A DNA stretch of 64,000 bases from Semisulcospira habei (GCA_036245525.1 BTPG01000003.1:211978445-212042444); one strand, 5' to 3'. Shown: positions 33,466 through 43,535, counted from the first letter of the stretch. A program made the numbers and translations. Notes: generated by a model from the sequence alone, not told the origin.

Positions 33466-34324
33466 TGTTACGATTGTGGTTGTGCTTTCCTGTGAGAGCG
33501 TACATGTGTTATTCGTAGGAAACGATATGTTGTTTATTTGAGCTATCACGGTTATGATTTCGTGCCTTTTTAGTAAGATTTTCTTTTGTTCGTGAGTAGA
33601 GCCGTTTTTGTTTTGTTGTGTTTAGTCCGGTGCGTTGTAGAAGGGTCGCACTGTCTAGTGGCCTCGTAAGTGTCACGTCGGTTAGGTGACATCGCAACAT
33701 TTTTCGCTACTTTTTTGTTTTCCTGTGCGCTTGTAGTGAGCAGCTTTTATTTTGTTTGGTGAATGTTCTCGTACCTTTTTGAGCTATCATAGATAGAGAT
33801 ACCATACTTTTATGTGTCTTTATTATACGTTAGAATTTAGAGCTGAAGTGAGCAGCCGTGTTTTTGTAGCCTGATATATTGTTTCTGGAAAATTCATGTT
33901 AATGAGTTTCGGCTGCGCGTTTCGTTCTGGTTGTTTGAGTTCATGATTTCCGTAGAAGATTCTAGATTTTAATAGTGTATATAAGGGGGGCGCTGGGAAA
34001 GCCCGTTAGTACATTGTCTTGCTTTGTCAGTTGTAGAGATACGCAGTTTATGGCGAGAGACGCTGTGTATGAGAAACTTTGAGTCGTAGTGAGGACATAG
34101 CAGAAGAGACTTTGTATTCAGTAGTTTGTGCATTTGAAAGAGCATTACTGTGAGGATATCGCATCGCTGAATTAAATATTGTTGGAACTGTTACTCCAGT
34201 TTTGTCTACATCCTTAAGCCACGGTTGACGGATTGCAGCTGAATGAGGTCTATTTAAAAGAACTCTACGTGCGTGTGTGTCCAGTGTGTTTATCATACTT
34301 CGACTACAACTCCACCACGTAACA
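33466..34324 (+). repeat. 3' LTR of the Gypsy-type element
   Basis: The 859-bp LTR is about 99% identical to the 5' LTR. It has a 4-bp insertion near 33924 and small differences around the TATA region (TAGTGTATATAAGGGG). It is followed by the TSD GACTG. Confidence 0.95.
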
Positions 34325-34385
34325 GACTGCCAATGACGGAGGAGACCGGAGAAATTACGCTTGCGCCATAGTAACATTCCAAATA

Positions 34386-34449
34386 TCTCCAAGAGGCATA
34401 GATCCTCAGGAGCCCGGAGGGCTTATGAGGATCTATGCCTCTTAGAGAT
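34386..34449. repeat. Family A palindrome, TCTCCAAGAGG subtype
   Basis: TCTCCAAGAGGCATAGATCCTC pairs with GAGGATCTATGCCTCTTAGAGA around a short AGGAGCCCGGAGGGCTTAT apex. The extended CTCC base is shared with the copies at 61885 and 62235. Confidence 0.88.
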
Positions 34450-34621
34450 GTTTGGAGTGTTGTCAATTCTTTGGGTAGAAGCTGGTTATCCACCGTGTCT
34501 TAGATCTCATCGTTGTTGGAGTCGTTCGTTTGAAACGTAACCTCAGTATTCCTGGCCTGTGATCCACTCCACACAAGCCAACGAACAACGCAAGTTCTGC
34601 TAGTAATCGGCGTCGTTTGCA

Positions 34622-34682
34622 GACGTGAGGCGGGTTCCTACAGACGTGAGGCGGGTTCCTACAGACGTGAGGCGGGTTCCTA
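34622..34682. repeat. Three tandem copies of a 21-bp unit
   Basis: GACGTGAGGCGGGTTCCTACA is repeated three times without change, ending TAGACTC. Confidence 0.95.
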
Positions 34683-34936
34683 GACTCTTGAAACGCAACG
34701 TATTTCATAATTATACGGTTCATCATTCGATTTCTTCTGCACTTTTCTCCTGTGTAATGGTCACAGATGTATATTTGCCCGCCACCATGCATGACAGCCT
34801 TCGTCATGATCTATATCTGTACCGTCCGTGGGATGGCACGTCCCGAAATTGACTGCGGGACCGTCTCTGGAAATGTAACAAAATGTAGTGCAGAGCACCC
34901 AGGCTCGTCCCAGAGGAGAGGAAACCTGCCCCTTCC

Positions 34937-35005
34937 CATCTGCGAGAGGCATATTCACATGAGCCCCTGCAGTGGCAGGGACTAATGAAAACCTATAGTT
35001 ATTGC
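34937..35005. repeat. Family A palindrome, decayed right arm
   Basis: GCGAGAGGCATATTCACATGAGCCCCTGC faces GCAGGGACTAATGAAAACCTATAG. Nothing else is recognised between 35006 and 35425. Confidence 0.75.
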
Positions 35006-35425
35006 TGTCCAAGACAGGCTCCAGCCGTTCCTTCGACTGGCATTATGGTTCTGGTGAAGCGTGCGACTGGAAAGTGATTATTCCGAAGTAAGAAGGAAAC
35101 TGTTTCATATTCTGAGGGCAGCACGAGAGTTTCTATGGACAGACGAGGAATTGATGCGCTTATGCACAGGCACGAGTCGGGAAACTTGTTTTCATGCTGT
35201 ATATCAATGGACAGTGTCGCTGTTTTCAGTATGCTGTCTGTGTACTGAAGAGATCGACAATTTACATTGACATACATCGTGTAATATTGGAAAACAATTT
35301 TACAGATTTTTTTTGGTTAAAGATGTTTTATAATTATTATTTAAAACTGCGGTCAGAGTAGCCCTGTTCTTGTGGCGACGTGCGTTCCCCGAGGAAGGCA
35401 GCCCAAATTTCCACACGTGGGACAA

Positions 35426-35508
35426 TTATCTCTTTGGCTGTCGGCAGCGGTTTTTAGTCCGACGGGATTCATCGCGACAAAAACCGCTGCCGACATCCAA
35501 AGAGTTCA
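35426..35508. mobile_element. Family E hairpin element
   Basis: TCTCTTTGGCTGTCGGCAGCGGTTTTTAG is answered by CGACAAAAACCGCTGCCGACATCCAAAGAG. GCAGCGG/CCGCTGC is present in both arms, where the other copies have GTAGTGG or GTAGCGG/CCACTAC. The TTAA ends have decayed. Confidence 0.85.
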
Positions 35509-35833
35509 GTTTTGGGGGAAAAACAAAAAAAAAAACAAAAAACAAAAAACGTGTGTCGACCCGTGCCTATGCGCGCACTAGTAATTACATGAACTCTATG
35601 GCAATGTGGCAGTACCTCGCGGGACTCTAAAACGCCGGCATTCAAATACGTGCTGTGTGGGAAGTGCACAAAGGATATTTCCATCTCAGACTATCAGGAC
35701 CGATGCATCTCCTGTTGTGCAAATGGTGTCTCAGCGATGTAGGCTGTGTGTTGAATGTGGCGTTCCGATTGCATTTAGTTTGTGAAAATGTGAAAGGATA
35801 TAATTATAATCCAGGTTTAAAAAAAGGTGACTG

Positions 35834-36060
35834 TTAACCGCTTCGATGCCCATGATCTCGGATTTCGCGTTTGAAACCGCTCACGCTGACCGACATTCGC
35901 GTGAAGACACAGACGTAAATGGAAACAACGACGACGAAATGGGCACATGGAACACACGACTATCAAGAGACATAAATCCTCATGAGCCCCCGCGACTGCG
36001 GGGGCTCATGAGGATTTATGTCTCTTGCAGATGAGTAACGTTCGCCTTGCCCGACACTTG
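35834..36060 (+). mobile_element. Family A-related hairpin element with distinct left half
   Basis: It opens TTAACCGCTTCGATGCCC, with ATTTCGCGTTTGAAACCGC, and carries a hairpin at 35964-36028. Both arms show GACATAAATCC/GGATTTATGTC, two changes paired across the stem. The right flank GATGAGTAACGTTCGCCTTGCC also follows the hairpin at 43085-43173, so these two form a subfamily. Confidence 0.8.
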
Positions 36061-36092
36061 AGAAAATGCACGAAAGAAACTGATCCCCCTAA

Positions 36093-36209
36093 AGAAATAA
36101 ACACGCTTGGAAAGAGCAAGAACTACACAATGTATTTATTTCTGTTGTTAGTGAATACATTGTTTTCTACTTGTCCTTTCTGAGCGTTATTTTTTTGTCT
36201 GCTGGGAAT
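36093..36209. mobile_element. Short AACGGAGAAAG-related inverted-repeat element
   Basis: AAATAAACACGCTTGGAAAG...CACAATGTATT is answered by AATACATTGTTTTCTACTTG-TCCTTTCTGAGCG. It is a compact, diverged relative of the elements at 1623 and 23724. Confidence 0.6.
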
Positions 36210-36831
36210 TTGTTTAAAAGGCTACAAGTTCGTGCACATATTGTTCTTCCTACACCGTGCATGGCCAATGCAGAAAAGCGTCCTGTAGAGTGAGCATGTC
36301 ATAATATAATTGGCATAATTATTGGTCTGGACCGAGGATTCGGTGGAAGGACACGTCTCGCGATTTTGTCAGCTTGACTTGCCCTTTACAGTGCTGCACA
36401 CTAGGACAGAGCGCAATAGCTGCCTATGAGCGCCATCAGCCTTATGTTGGCCAAACGTTTTCCCGATGAGCTGCTGCATATTAATGTGGTTTTCATTTGC
36501 AGATTTTTGCCGCCAGTTGCAGAGCATTTTCCCAACCGGCAACTGTCCTGCATTGACGCAACATTTTTGCGAGGGGCTAAACAATTAATAGCTGAAAGAA
36601 AGCCCTTAGGACCTTGACAGGCAGGTGTTGGCTATTGAAAATGACGTGCAACTCGTCCCTGGGTTATTTGCTGGCGTACTGTAACTTGCATTGTGCATGC
36701 GTGTTGGGCGAATGTAAAATAGAAGGGTTGACATCAAAGGTAAGAAACGGCAACCACAATTTGGAATTGAAAATTGTGCCCACGCGGTGACACCCCTGGG
36801 GCCTCGCGGCGCGCATCGCATCATGATAGCT

Positions 36832-36899
36832 GTGCTGGGCTGTGATTTTGGACCTTACGGCTGGAAGCCGAAAGGTCCAAAATCACAGCCCAGCGCACA
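36832..36899. repeat. Family C palindrome, GGGCTG variant
   Basis: GTGCTGGGCTGTGATTTTGG pairs with CCAAAATCACAGCCCAGC. The GGGCTG/CAGCCC change is in both arms. The apex CTTACGGCTGGAAGCCGAAAG has one mismatch. Confidence 0.9.
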
Positions 36900-36995
36900 G
36901 ATGTTTATGACACCTATTAAGCTGTAGCCGATGTTATTGATAGCTTCCTGTTAGAGGCATCGCTGTTCGCGTACTCTTCTATGAGCATGACGATG

Positions 36996-37118
36996 CTTCA
37001 GTCATGGAGTTCTGACCGGTTCATTGCGAGAAAAACCGAACGCCAACCAACTGCAAGAGACATAGATCCTCCTGAGTCCCCGCAGTTGCGGGGGCTCATG
37101 AGGATCTATGCCTCTTGC
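36996..37118 (-). mobile_element. Family A hairpin element
   Basis: The left end is family-A-like (CATTGCGAGAAAAACCGAACG). The hairpin at 37053-37118 has GAGACATAG on the left against CTATGCCTC on the right, a one-arm change, and CTCCTGAGTCC against GGCTCATGAG. A further half-arm lies at 37252-37276 (GGGCTCATGAGAATCTATG). Confidence 0.8.
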
Positions 37119-37544
37119 TGAAACTACTTTGTGCCCATGTTCCTGTTTGACGTTAAGTTGACACAGATGTGCGTCGTCTGGCTGGGAAGGGGGCTGATAT
37201 AATGTGCACAGTATTAGTAGATTTTGGATTGGATCGTAGTCCGCGCGATCTGCATGGGCTCATGAGAATCTATGTGTTTTTTTGGTGTGTTTTTTTTAGA
37301 CATAATTGATATATAAATAGCGTTATTTTTTCGGCAGTTAATTGTCTTCTGACATCGTGACAACTCGCAAAATGGGGGAAACAAACATGGGGTGTCGATT
37401 TCAGCTGCCAGTTCTTGCGCAGAAAATGGATGACCCGGTTCAACAACTGAAGCCAGAATAACTACCACGCCACATCGACCCGGGTTAGCTTTGGCGTGAT
37501 AAACTGCTACGCTAGATGGAACAGGGGTCAGTTCAGCGTGGGAA

Positions 37545-37660
37545 ACAACTATGCCAGAACGACCAGGGCTCACTTTGGCGTGGCAAACTTGAAAAAAAGT
37601 TTTCCACGCCAACGTGAGCCTGGTCGATCTGGCGTAAGTGTCATTGGGGTTTGTTACACC
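37545..37660. repeat. Palindrome around GACCAGG...CCTGGTC
   Basis: GCCAGAACGACCAGGGCTCAC and TTTGGCGTGG are mirrored by CCACGCCAACGTGAGCCTGG and TCGATCTGGCG around a short A-rich loop. Upstream at 37480-37530 are further partial copies (TTTGGCGTGATAAAC). A C-run at 37663-37680 follows. It is related to 13091-13300. Confidence 0.8.
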
Positions 37661-37765
37661 GTCCCCCCCCCCCCCCCCCCACCCAAGATATTTCAAGGAT
37701 AGTGGCTGATAAGTTAGCGCCTCTTTAACCTGGCACTACCCTCCACTGAGCCACCACAGAAAGCA

Positions 37766-37918
37766 TTAACCTATTTAGCCCCGACGCACGTCAGCAGGAG
37801 ATGGATTGGCACTACCCTCGAATTATCATGGTCGATCCATCGCCCGCAACTGGCACAGAGTGGTTAGTTGACACCACCAAAATCTGAGAAATGCGGCCGC
37901 GGGATTAAAATGAGTTAA
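37766..37918 (+). mobile_element. Family B MITE with left arm and apex deleted
   Basis: The TTAA-bounded element (TTAACCTATTTAGCCCCGACG ... AAATGAGTTAA) retains only the right arm (GGCACTACCCTCGAATTATC). The left arm stops after AGGAGATGGATT. Confidence 0.85.
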
Positions 37919-37945
37919 CACAGGCCCGACAACTGCAGCAGGAGA

Positions 37946-38273
37946 CATGATTGATTGCTTGATTAGTTCCGGGTTTAACGTCCACGGCACGAAGTGATAA
38001 TGGACGGCGCTGACGGGCGGGACATGGGGGGGACAGGGAAATCTATTGCCTATGGAGTGCGACCTGAACACTGATCAATTCAGGCGCACTCCAACTGTGC
38101 CACTTTGATTTACCAGGTGACCTTTCAACGGACATGCTACTGAACAAATCCGTCTTTTCCCCCTGAATTGCGAGTCCAGCTACCGGGGCCGCGACGGGGA
38201 TTCGAACCCACGACCCGGCGATTCCCTTCGCTCTCCTGCTCCGACGCTTAACCGCCTGAGCTATTTCGGACTC
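37946..38273 (-). mobile_element. tRNA-derived SINE, full length, minus strand
   Basis: Read on the minus strand it starts with TCCGAAATAGCTCAGGCGGTTAAG (A-box) and contains GGGTTCGAATCCCCG (B-box). It ends with the body and GTGGACGTTAAACCCGG tail shared with the copy at 26723. It is the best-preserved pol III head in the window. Confidence 0.88.
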
Positions 38274-38588
38274 TAAACATCAGGAGACAGATCGACACGT
38301 GGCAGTTGAAGGATTTCGGCCTGCGCACCTTCTGTCAGTCGGAGACTGAAGTTTGCTTGCTAGGTTTCGCCTGGGTTTAGCACACCGCGTTCAAAGATGA
38401 GAACCAATTTTCTGTTTTGAAAATAGAATTGAACCGCTTGGCTGTATCACACTGTTTACTGCCAATACGTGTGTGGGAGTCAAGCAGAAATTCACTATGG
38501 CTGTTGGACCGTGATAAACATTTCAACTTGCACTCAAGTTCCTGCACGTCAACCTCCAGACTGCCAAAGTCACAAAACAGAACCATCT

Positions 38589-38654
38589 GCAAGAGACATA
38601 GACCCTCATGAGCCCCCGCAGTCGCGGGGGCTCATGAGGGCCTACGCCTCTTGC
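38589..38654. repeat. Family A palindrome
   Basis: GCAAGAGACATAGACCCTC pairs with GAGGGCCTACGCCTCTTGC, with GAGCCCCCGCAGTCGCGGGGGCTC at the apex. The ACCCTC/GAGGG change is in both arms. Confidence 0.9.
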
Positions 38655-39140
38655 TGTCTACATTTATACCTGTGTCCCTCGCGCAGAAAGGGTATCGGGA
38701 TTTTAATTCCTGAAGGTTTCAAAGGCATGTAACCCTTATTTGTTCATGCGCCCACTGGCGCTGTGCACATTACCGGCGGTTGCACACGCAAAGGGGGTTA
38801 ATTTACGTCTACTGGCAGTAAAGGGATTAAAATGGCAGGCCGCGCTGGCGTTCTCGCCCACGCATGTACATTAGACCTATTTATGACCAGGCAATCGTTA
38901 GGAACACGCCAAACTGATATAGCCGCTGAAATTGTGTTGAACTTTTGACCGCTCTTTCACAAGAAAAATAATATGAGAGACAAAATTAGACCGGCAAGCG
39001 GAACAGTGTCAGACGGAGCGTTGGAGATACATTGGTTAGCGGGCTGCTGACAGACATGTGTCCTAGGATCTGATCTTTGGCCTTCTGTCTGGAGCCGAAG
39101 TGCTTTAAAAACAGGAGTAGTAGGGTTAATTCAAGATATT

Positions 39141-39187
39141 GTGTGCTGGCCTGTGATTCTAAAGTCTAGAATCACAGGCCAGCACAC
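39141..39187. repeat. Family C palindrome lacking its apex
   Basis: GTGTGCTGGCCTGTGATTCT and AGAATCACAGGCCAGCACAC form a perfect 20-bp stem with a 7-nt loop. The GGACCTTACGGCC top of the family-C stem is missing from both arms. The stretch 38655-39140 shows nothing recognised. Confidence 0.95.
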
Positions 39188-39311
39188 AGAATTCTCTTTT
39201 GCGTGTTTCTGGTGAAATCTGAACGAGAAGACAGACTGACTTATGATGCACTGCACTCGTGTACTTGAGATGACACTTTTCTGTGGCGGGAATAGTATGT
39301 GCGTTGAAAGG

Positions 39312-39473
39312 ACCTGGGCTAAATCAGTGGCACAGTTGCAGTGCGCCTGAATTGATCAGTGTTCAGGTCGCACTCCAAAGGCAATAGATTTCCCTGTCCC
39401 CATAACCCGCCCGCCTTAGGGCCGTCCATTATCACTTCGGTGTCGTGGACGTTAAACCCCGAACTAACCAACC
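39312..39473 (+). mobile_element. SINE fragment (body and tail)
   Basis: It carries AAATCAGTGGCACAGTTGCAG through GTGGACGTTAAACCCCGAAC-TAACCAACC. The tRNA-like head is missing, as expected of a 5'-truncated copy. Confidence 0.85.
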
Positions 39474-39879
39474 CAAACTGTGGCGGGATACCTGTTGTTG
39501 TACTGACATCCCCCGCCACAGAAAAGCGCCACCTCGATGCATTATATCAGCTTATACTTGTGGTGATTTACATTCTGCGGTAAAGACCTCAAAGACGGCT
39601 GATCAAGAATGACGAACTGGTCTGAACGGCCGCAACTTCCGCTTTGATTGCGCTGAGACAGTGCAACAAGAATAACTTTTAGGAGGACTCTCAAGGACTT
39701 TTTGCGTAGGATGATTTGCTGTTGAGGTATGTCCAAACGTCATGTTCACAGACAAGAAAACAACGGGCCACGGGGGAGGGGCAGTTTATGGAGATTCATA
39801 TCTTATACGCCCATAGCGAAGGCGAGATTTATTGAGGAACTTGACAGTTGGGCCTGGAGTATTTATGGCAGGAGTATTT

Positions 39880-40159
39880 ATGGCAGGTGGTCTTCGCTTG
39901 CTGCGGACCGTGACACCTGGCGCTCCACCATTTACAAGGCAGCTGTCTCCTTTGAGGACTCTCACAGAGCTAGCCTTAAGGACAAGCGGCTCAGGAGAAA
40001 AAACAGAGATGCCGCAGCTCAGAACCCCGGCCATACCTTCCCCTGCAGCCACTGCGGTCGAACCTGCCTGTCTCGGATTGGCCTCCGCAGCCACGAACAA
40101 GCCTGCAGACGTCGTGGGCAACTCCTATAAAATCTTCGTTCGCGAAGTCAAGCCAAGAG
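39880..40159 (+). pseudogene. 5'-truncated LINE 3' end with C-terminal zinc finger, 19-bp TSD
   Basis: The segment is flanked by the direct repeat ATTTATGGCAGGAGTATTT (39861-39879 and 40160-40178). Between them the frame reads SLAADRDTWRSTIYKAAVSF, then SLKDKRLRRKN, and CSHCGRTCLSRIGLRSHEQAC, a C2H2/C2HC finger. This is the C-terminal tail known from several invertebrate non-LTR reverse transcriptases. The frame ends at TAA 40128-40130, followed by about 30 bp of 3' UTR. The upstream part of the same open frame (39729-39879) is host DNA. Confidence 0.8.
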
Positions 40160-40331
40160 ATTTATGGCAGGAGTATTTTACTTGTGTAACGCCGCGAGAG
40201 GAATATGGCTCTAGTCAAAAACAGAGGGGTGCAAAGTCATAACCAAAGAATGAGAATAATGTATTGTTCATATAATGAAAAATTAGCTTTTGCTACACAG
40301 AGAAAACTCTCAGGCAAAAGTGAAAACAATG

Positions 40332-40535
40332 TTAACCCCATAACGGACAATGGACGCAGATTCGAAATCATTTAAATTCAAGATCCCCGGCCCTGAAAAT
40401 GCACATGGATTCAAAGTGGTTCCAGCAAGAGGCACAGATCCTTATGATCCCCCGCGAATGCGAGGGTTCATGAGGATCTATACCTCTTGCAGTTGGGTGG
40501 TGGTCATTTTTTCTCGGCGTGGAATGGCTCGATAA
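40332..40535 (+). mobile_element. Family A hairpin element
   Basis: It opens TTAACCCCATAACGG. The hairpin at 40425-40490 has several mismatches, and the flank GGTGGTCATTTTTTCTCGG is the family-A right side. The left side (CATGGATTCAAAGTGGTTCC) is shared with the copies at 650 and 56365. A C-run lies at 40686-40716. Confidence 0.85.
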
Positions 40536-41218
40536 ACAAAGGAGGTATGGCGCGTCCATACCCTGCTCCTCCCCCTCTCCCCCGTGTTCTTAAGCCACTG
40601 ATGGGCAAAAATAGCCTAGTTGTTGCGATCGTCCACAGCTCGCCCTCCTAGCCTAGCTTTCATGTGATCAGTCCGCACGCACTTAGCGTCCCGCCCCCCC
40701 CCCCCCCCCCCCCCCCTCTCGCACACACACATCTCCGCCGCATCGATCGCGTCATCACAATTATTGTTCACCGGCAGGTAGTGTCTGTGTGCCTGATTAC
40801 CTGTTTCGCCGTAGGAACACAAACGTAGAGTGGACCTATTAAAATCAACCATGAGATGTACACTTAAACTTTCTAGATGTAACTGCGTTATCAAGAACAG
40901 ATCGAAAAGGTGACAACACTTTTTTTTTTGACTGAAAAAACAAGGGCAAAGAAGTAGCGTAAAACAAAACAGACAACACTAATCAGTTAGTGTCTGAAAA
41001 TAACCGAAAAGTTAAGAAACGCGTATCGCAATGTGTAACTGACGGGGGTGAGGCGAGCGCTGCCCATCTGCATGAGACATAAATCCTCAAGAGCACTCGC
41101 GGTCTCGGTTGCTCATGCGGATTTTTTTGTCTCTTGTTACTCCTATGTTGCTGGCTTAGAAAAGTTTTTGGAACTGGTGACTGATGACTAGCCAGGATGC
41201 ACTACAATTGGAAGTAGA

Positions 41219-41271
41219 GCGACCATGATAGTTCAAGGGTGGTGACACCACCCTTGAACTATCATGGTCGC
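41219..41271. repeat. Family B palindrome lacking its apex
   Basis: GCGACCATGATAGTTCAAGG and GGTGACACC form a 53-bp palindrome with no mismatch. The top of the stem (CAGAATAGCTTGGCGCC and its partner) is gone symmetrically. The duplicate copy at 44371 still has the full apex, so the loss happened after the duplication. Confidence 0.95.
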
Positions 41272-41350
41272 AATGTCTTCTGACCGGGGCACGTATCCTT
41301 CAAAGGATAACGCCCCAAATTTTTGGGATTTTGATAAAGGGCTCAATATG

Positions 41351-41443
41351 TTAACTCATTCCAGACGTGCCACGTCCGGATACGCGGGATAAAGCCGTCG
41401 TAAAACCCGCGTGTTGTGATACAGCACAACTCAAACGTGTTAA
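41351..41443 (+). mobile_element. Family G TTAA element
   Basis: TTAACTCATTCCAGACGTGC opens and CAACTCAAACGTGTTAA closes. GATACGCGGGATAAAGCC is only partly paired. The copy at 44539 shares the structure. Confidence 0.8.
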
Positions 41444-42125
41444 CCCTTTATACGTGGGGGCTTTCGTATTGTGAGTTTACGGACAACACTAATCAGTTAT
41501 TGTCTGTCTGAAAATAACCGAAAAGTTAAGAAACGCGCATCGCAAGGTTTAACTGACGGGGGCGAGACGAGCGCTGCCCAGCTGCAAGAGACATAAGTCC
41601 TCATGAGCGCACTCGGTCTCGGTTGCTCAGGCGGATTTTTTTTCAGAGTGTCTTGTTACTCCTATGATCTTCGTGCCAAATTTTGTTCCATTGATATCTG
41701 TGAACGAGACCAACAGGGTTGACTGCCAATGCTTGTAATTTAGAAGAAACTACGAGTAAAGTAAGTAGGGAAAAGCACTGGCGGTCATTTTTCCTAATTT
41801 ACTGGGTGGTTTCTTGATTTATATAATATGTGTTCTTCAGGCGAATGTCGGTCTGTTAGCATTCGTTTCAGACGACGCGCAATTCGTGATTACTGACAGC
41901 GATGATGTTAACACAGTTTGGGATGGAAGTCTTTCAGTTTTTTTTTTTCCTGAAGTAGACAGCCAAACAAAAAGGAGTCAGCTTCTTGTCTTTTTGTGAT
42001 GGTAACGCAACGCAGTGTCTGTTCTTTTCGCAACGCGGCTTTTCTGTGTTTGTTTTTTAAATAATTATTTTGCCAGCGACAAAAAGATTAGATTTTCGTT
42101 ACTTCCGGCAATCTGCAGGCCTGCC

Positions 42126-42232
42126 CCGGTACGCAAAAGGCTATCGGGCCTGAAGGCAGCGCAGTGTGCCCGCGCACTGTCGTGCGCGGGCCCACTGCAG
42201 CCGCCTTCAGGCCCGATAGCCTATTGCGTGCT
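42126..42232. repeat. Long GC-rich singleton palindrome
   Basis: ACGCAAAAGGCTATCGGGCC and TGAAGGC, then GCCCGCGCAC, are mirrored around TGTC by GTGCGCGGGC, GCCTTCA and GGCCCGATAGCCTATTGCGT. There are few mismatches. No other copy was noticed. Confidence 0.9.
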
Positions 42233-42340
42233 TTGGCAGTAGCTCTGAAGAATCGATTTCTCCATTGTGTGACCCCCAGCTGTTTGTGTGTGTGTGTGTG
42301 TTAGAACTGTTAGATCCTATTTGACAGTCGCTCATTCATC

Positions 42341-42411
42341 CCGCGACATACATAGATCCTCATGGGCCCCATGCCTGCTGTAGGGGCTCGTGAGGATCTT
42401 CGTCTATTGCT
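42341..42411. repeat. Family A palindrome, decayed
   Basis: ACATACATAGATCCTCATGGGCCCC faces GGGGCTCGTGAGGATCTTCGTCTATTGC with a long imperfect apex. Confidence 0.8.
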
Positions 42412-42654
42412 GGTGGGGATTTTGGCTCTGTCTGCTCCCTCGGACTGAGGGGTGTATTTGAGGTGGAGATTTCAACTGAGAAATTGTTCGGGTTTAGCGA
42501 GCAGCTGTTACATTACGTAATCTTGCAGTGACTTGTGTCTAGTGCGTCATCTTGATTTCTTTCTGTACAGATATAAGAAAGATATAATATTATATTCGTG
42601 CGCCTGAAAGGTGAGCGGCATTCGCTGTGCTGCATTGCACGCAGATCCATTTAA

Positions 42655-43020
42655 CCCTTACCTATGCCATTATTCACAGATTTTGCGTCCGAAACCACTG
42701 CCATTATTCACGGATTTTGCGTCCGAAACCACTGCCATTATTCACGGATTTTGCGTCCGAAACCACTGCCATTATTCACGGATTTTGCGTCCGAAACCAC
42801 TGCCATTATTCACGGATTTTGCGTCCGAAACCACTGCCATTATTCACGGATTTCGCGTCCGAAACCACTGCCATTAATCACGGATTTTGCGTCCGAAACC
42901 ACTGCCATTAATCACGGATTTCGCGTCCAAAACCACTGCCATTAATCACGGATTTCGCGTCCGAAACCACTGCCATTAATCACGGATTTCGCGTCCGAAA
43001 CTACTGCACACTTACCGACC
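42655..43020. repeat. 34-bp VNTR inside a family-A-related element
   Basis: After TTAACCCTTACCTATG, a 34-bp unit (CATTATTCACGGATTTTGCG plus TCCGAAACCACTGC) recurs about ten times. Later units read CATTAATCACGGATTTCGCG, an orderly left-to-right drift. The single-copy form ATTTCGCGTTTGAAACCGC is seen in the related element at 35834. The hairpin of this element follows at 43085. Confidence 0.9.
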
Positions 43021-43084
43021 GTGATTCGCGAAAAGAACGCCAGTGACATGAGCCCCCAAAATAGGCATACGGAACACAGGACTA

Positions 43085-43173
43085 ACAAGAGTCATAAATC
43101 CTCATGAACCCCCGCGACTGCGGTAAGTTAGTGCGACTGAGGGGGTTCATGATCCTATTTATGTCTCTTTCAG
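43085..43173. repeat. Family A palindrome with expanded apex
   Basis: AACAAGAGTCATAAATCCTCATGAACCCC pairs with GGGGTTCATGATCCTATTTATGTCTCTTTC. The apex contains a duplicated GCGACTG (GCGACTGCGGTAAGTTAGTGCGACTG). GAACCCCC/GGGGGTTC is changed in both arms. Confidence 0.85.
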
Positions 43174-43469
43174 ATGGGTAGCGTTCGCCTTGCCCCGGCA
43201 GAGAAGGGGTTACAAGCCTGCGGGTTTATGTCAGACTGTTGGGGTGTTCGCTGCGTGACTTTGTGCACGGATCGATTGTATGCCTGTGTGTTTCTCACAG
43301 ATGAAGGGTGCTCGCCTACAGATTTCTCCAGGTGTTCAATGCATGCCACGCGCGCGTGCTGTTTTGGTTAGTGATAAACTTGAAAACCGGTCGAGTGAGA
43401 CCCAGTCAATCACAGGATGCAAATAGGACCCGGCTATATTGTCAGGCGGCACCGGTTGTCGTGCCTCTT

Positions 43470-43535
43470 GCAAGAGGTATAGATTCTCATGAGCCCCTGC
43501 GACTGCAGGGGCTCATGAGAATCTATGCCTCTTGC
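43470..43535. repeat. Family A palindrome, TTCTC/CCTGC subtype
   Basis: The left arm is preceded by TGCCTCTTGC, so a third short arm abuts the stem. Left TAGATTCTCATGAGCCCCTG and right arm are fully complementary. 43536-43939 shows nothing recognised. Confidence 0.92.

Larger units (their letters stand above)
28492..34324 (+). mobile_element. Gypsy-type LTR retrotransposon lacking integrase
   Basis: Two LTRs (855 and 859 bp, TGTTACG...CGTAACA) flank a gag-protease frame and a reverse transcriptase-RNase H region. A perfect 5-bp target duplication GACTG (28487-28491, 34325-34329) brackets the element. The LTRs differ by about 8 substitutions and one 4-bp indel, so insertion is recent. Only about 215 bp separate the end of RNase H from the 3' LTR, and the protease-RT junction is also tight, so no integrase is encoded in either position. 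Two in-frame stops and a 388-bp SINE further disable it. Confidence 0.95.
40972..41671. repeat. Tandem duplication carrying family A, B and G hairpins
   Basis: ACAACACTAATCAGTTAGTG through TCTTGTTACTCCTATG (40972-41153) recurs at 41480-41671 at high identity. Each copy holds a decayed family-A hairpin (41070-41138, 41584-41657). Between the copies lie a short family-B palindrome and a family-G element. The middle segment is itself duplicated at 44297-44662. Confidence 0.85.

Noticed and set aside
41814..41999. Possible exon after TTCTTCAG at 41840 (ANVGLLAFVSDDAQF)
   Set aside because: The acceptor looks acceptable, but no good donor follows before a T-run, and it shows no link to the host gene.
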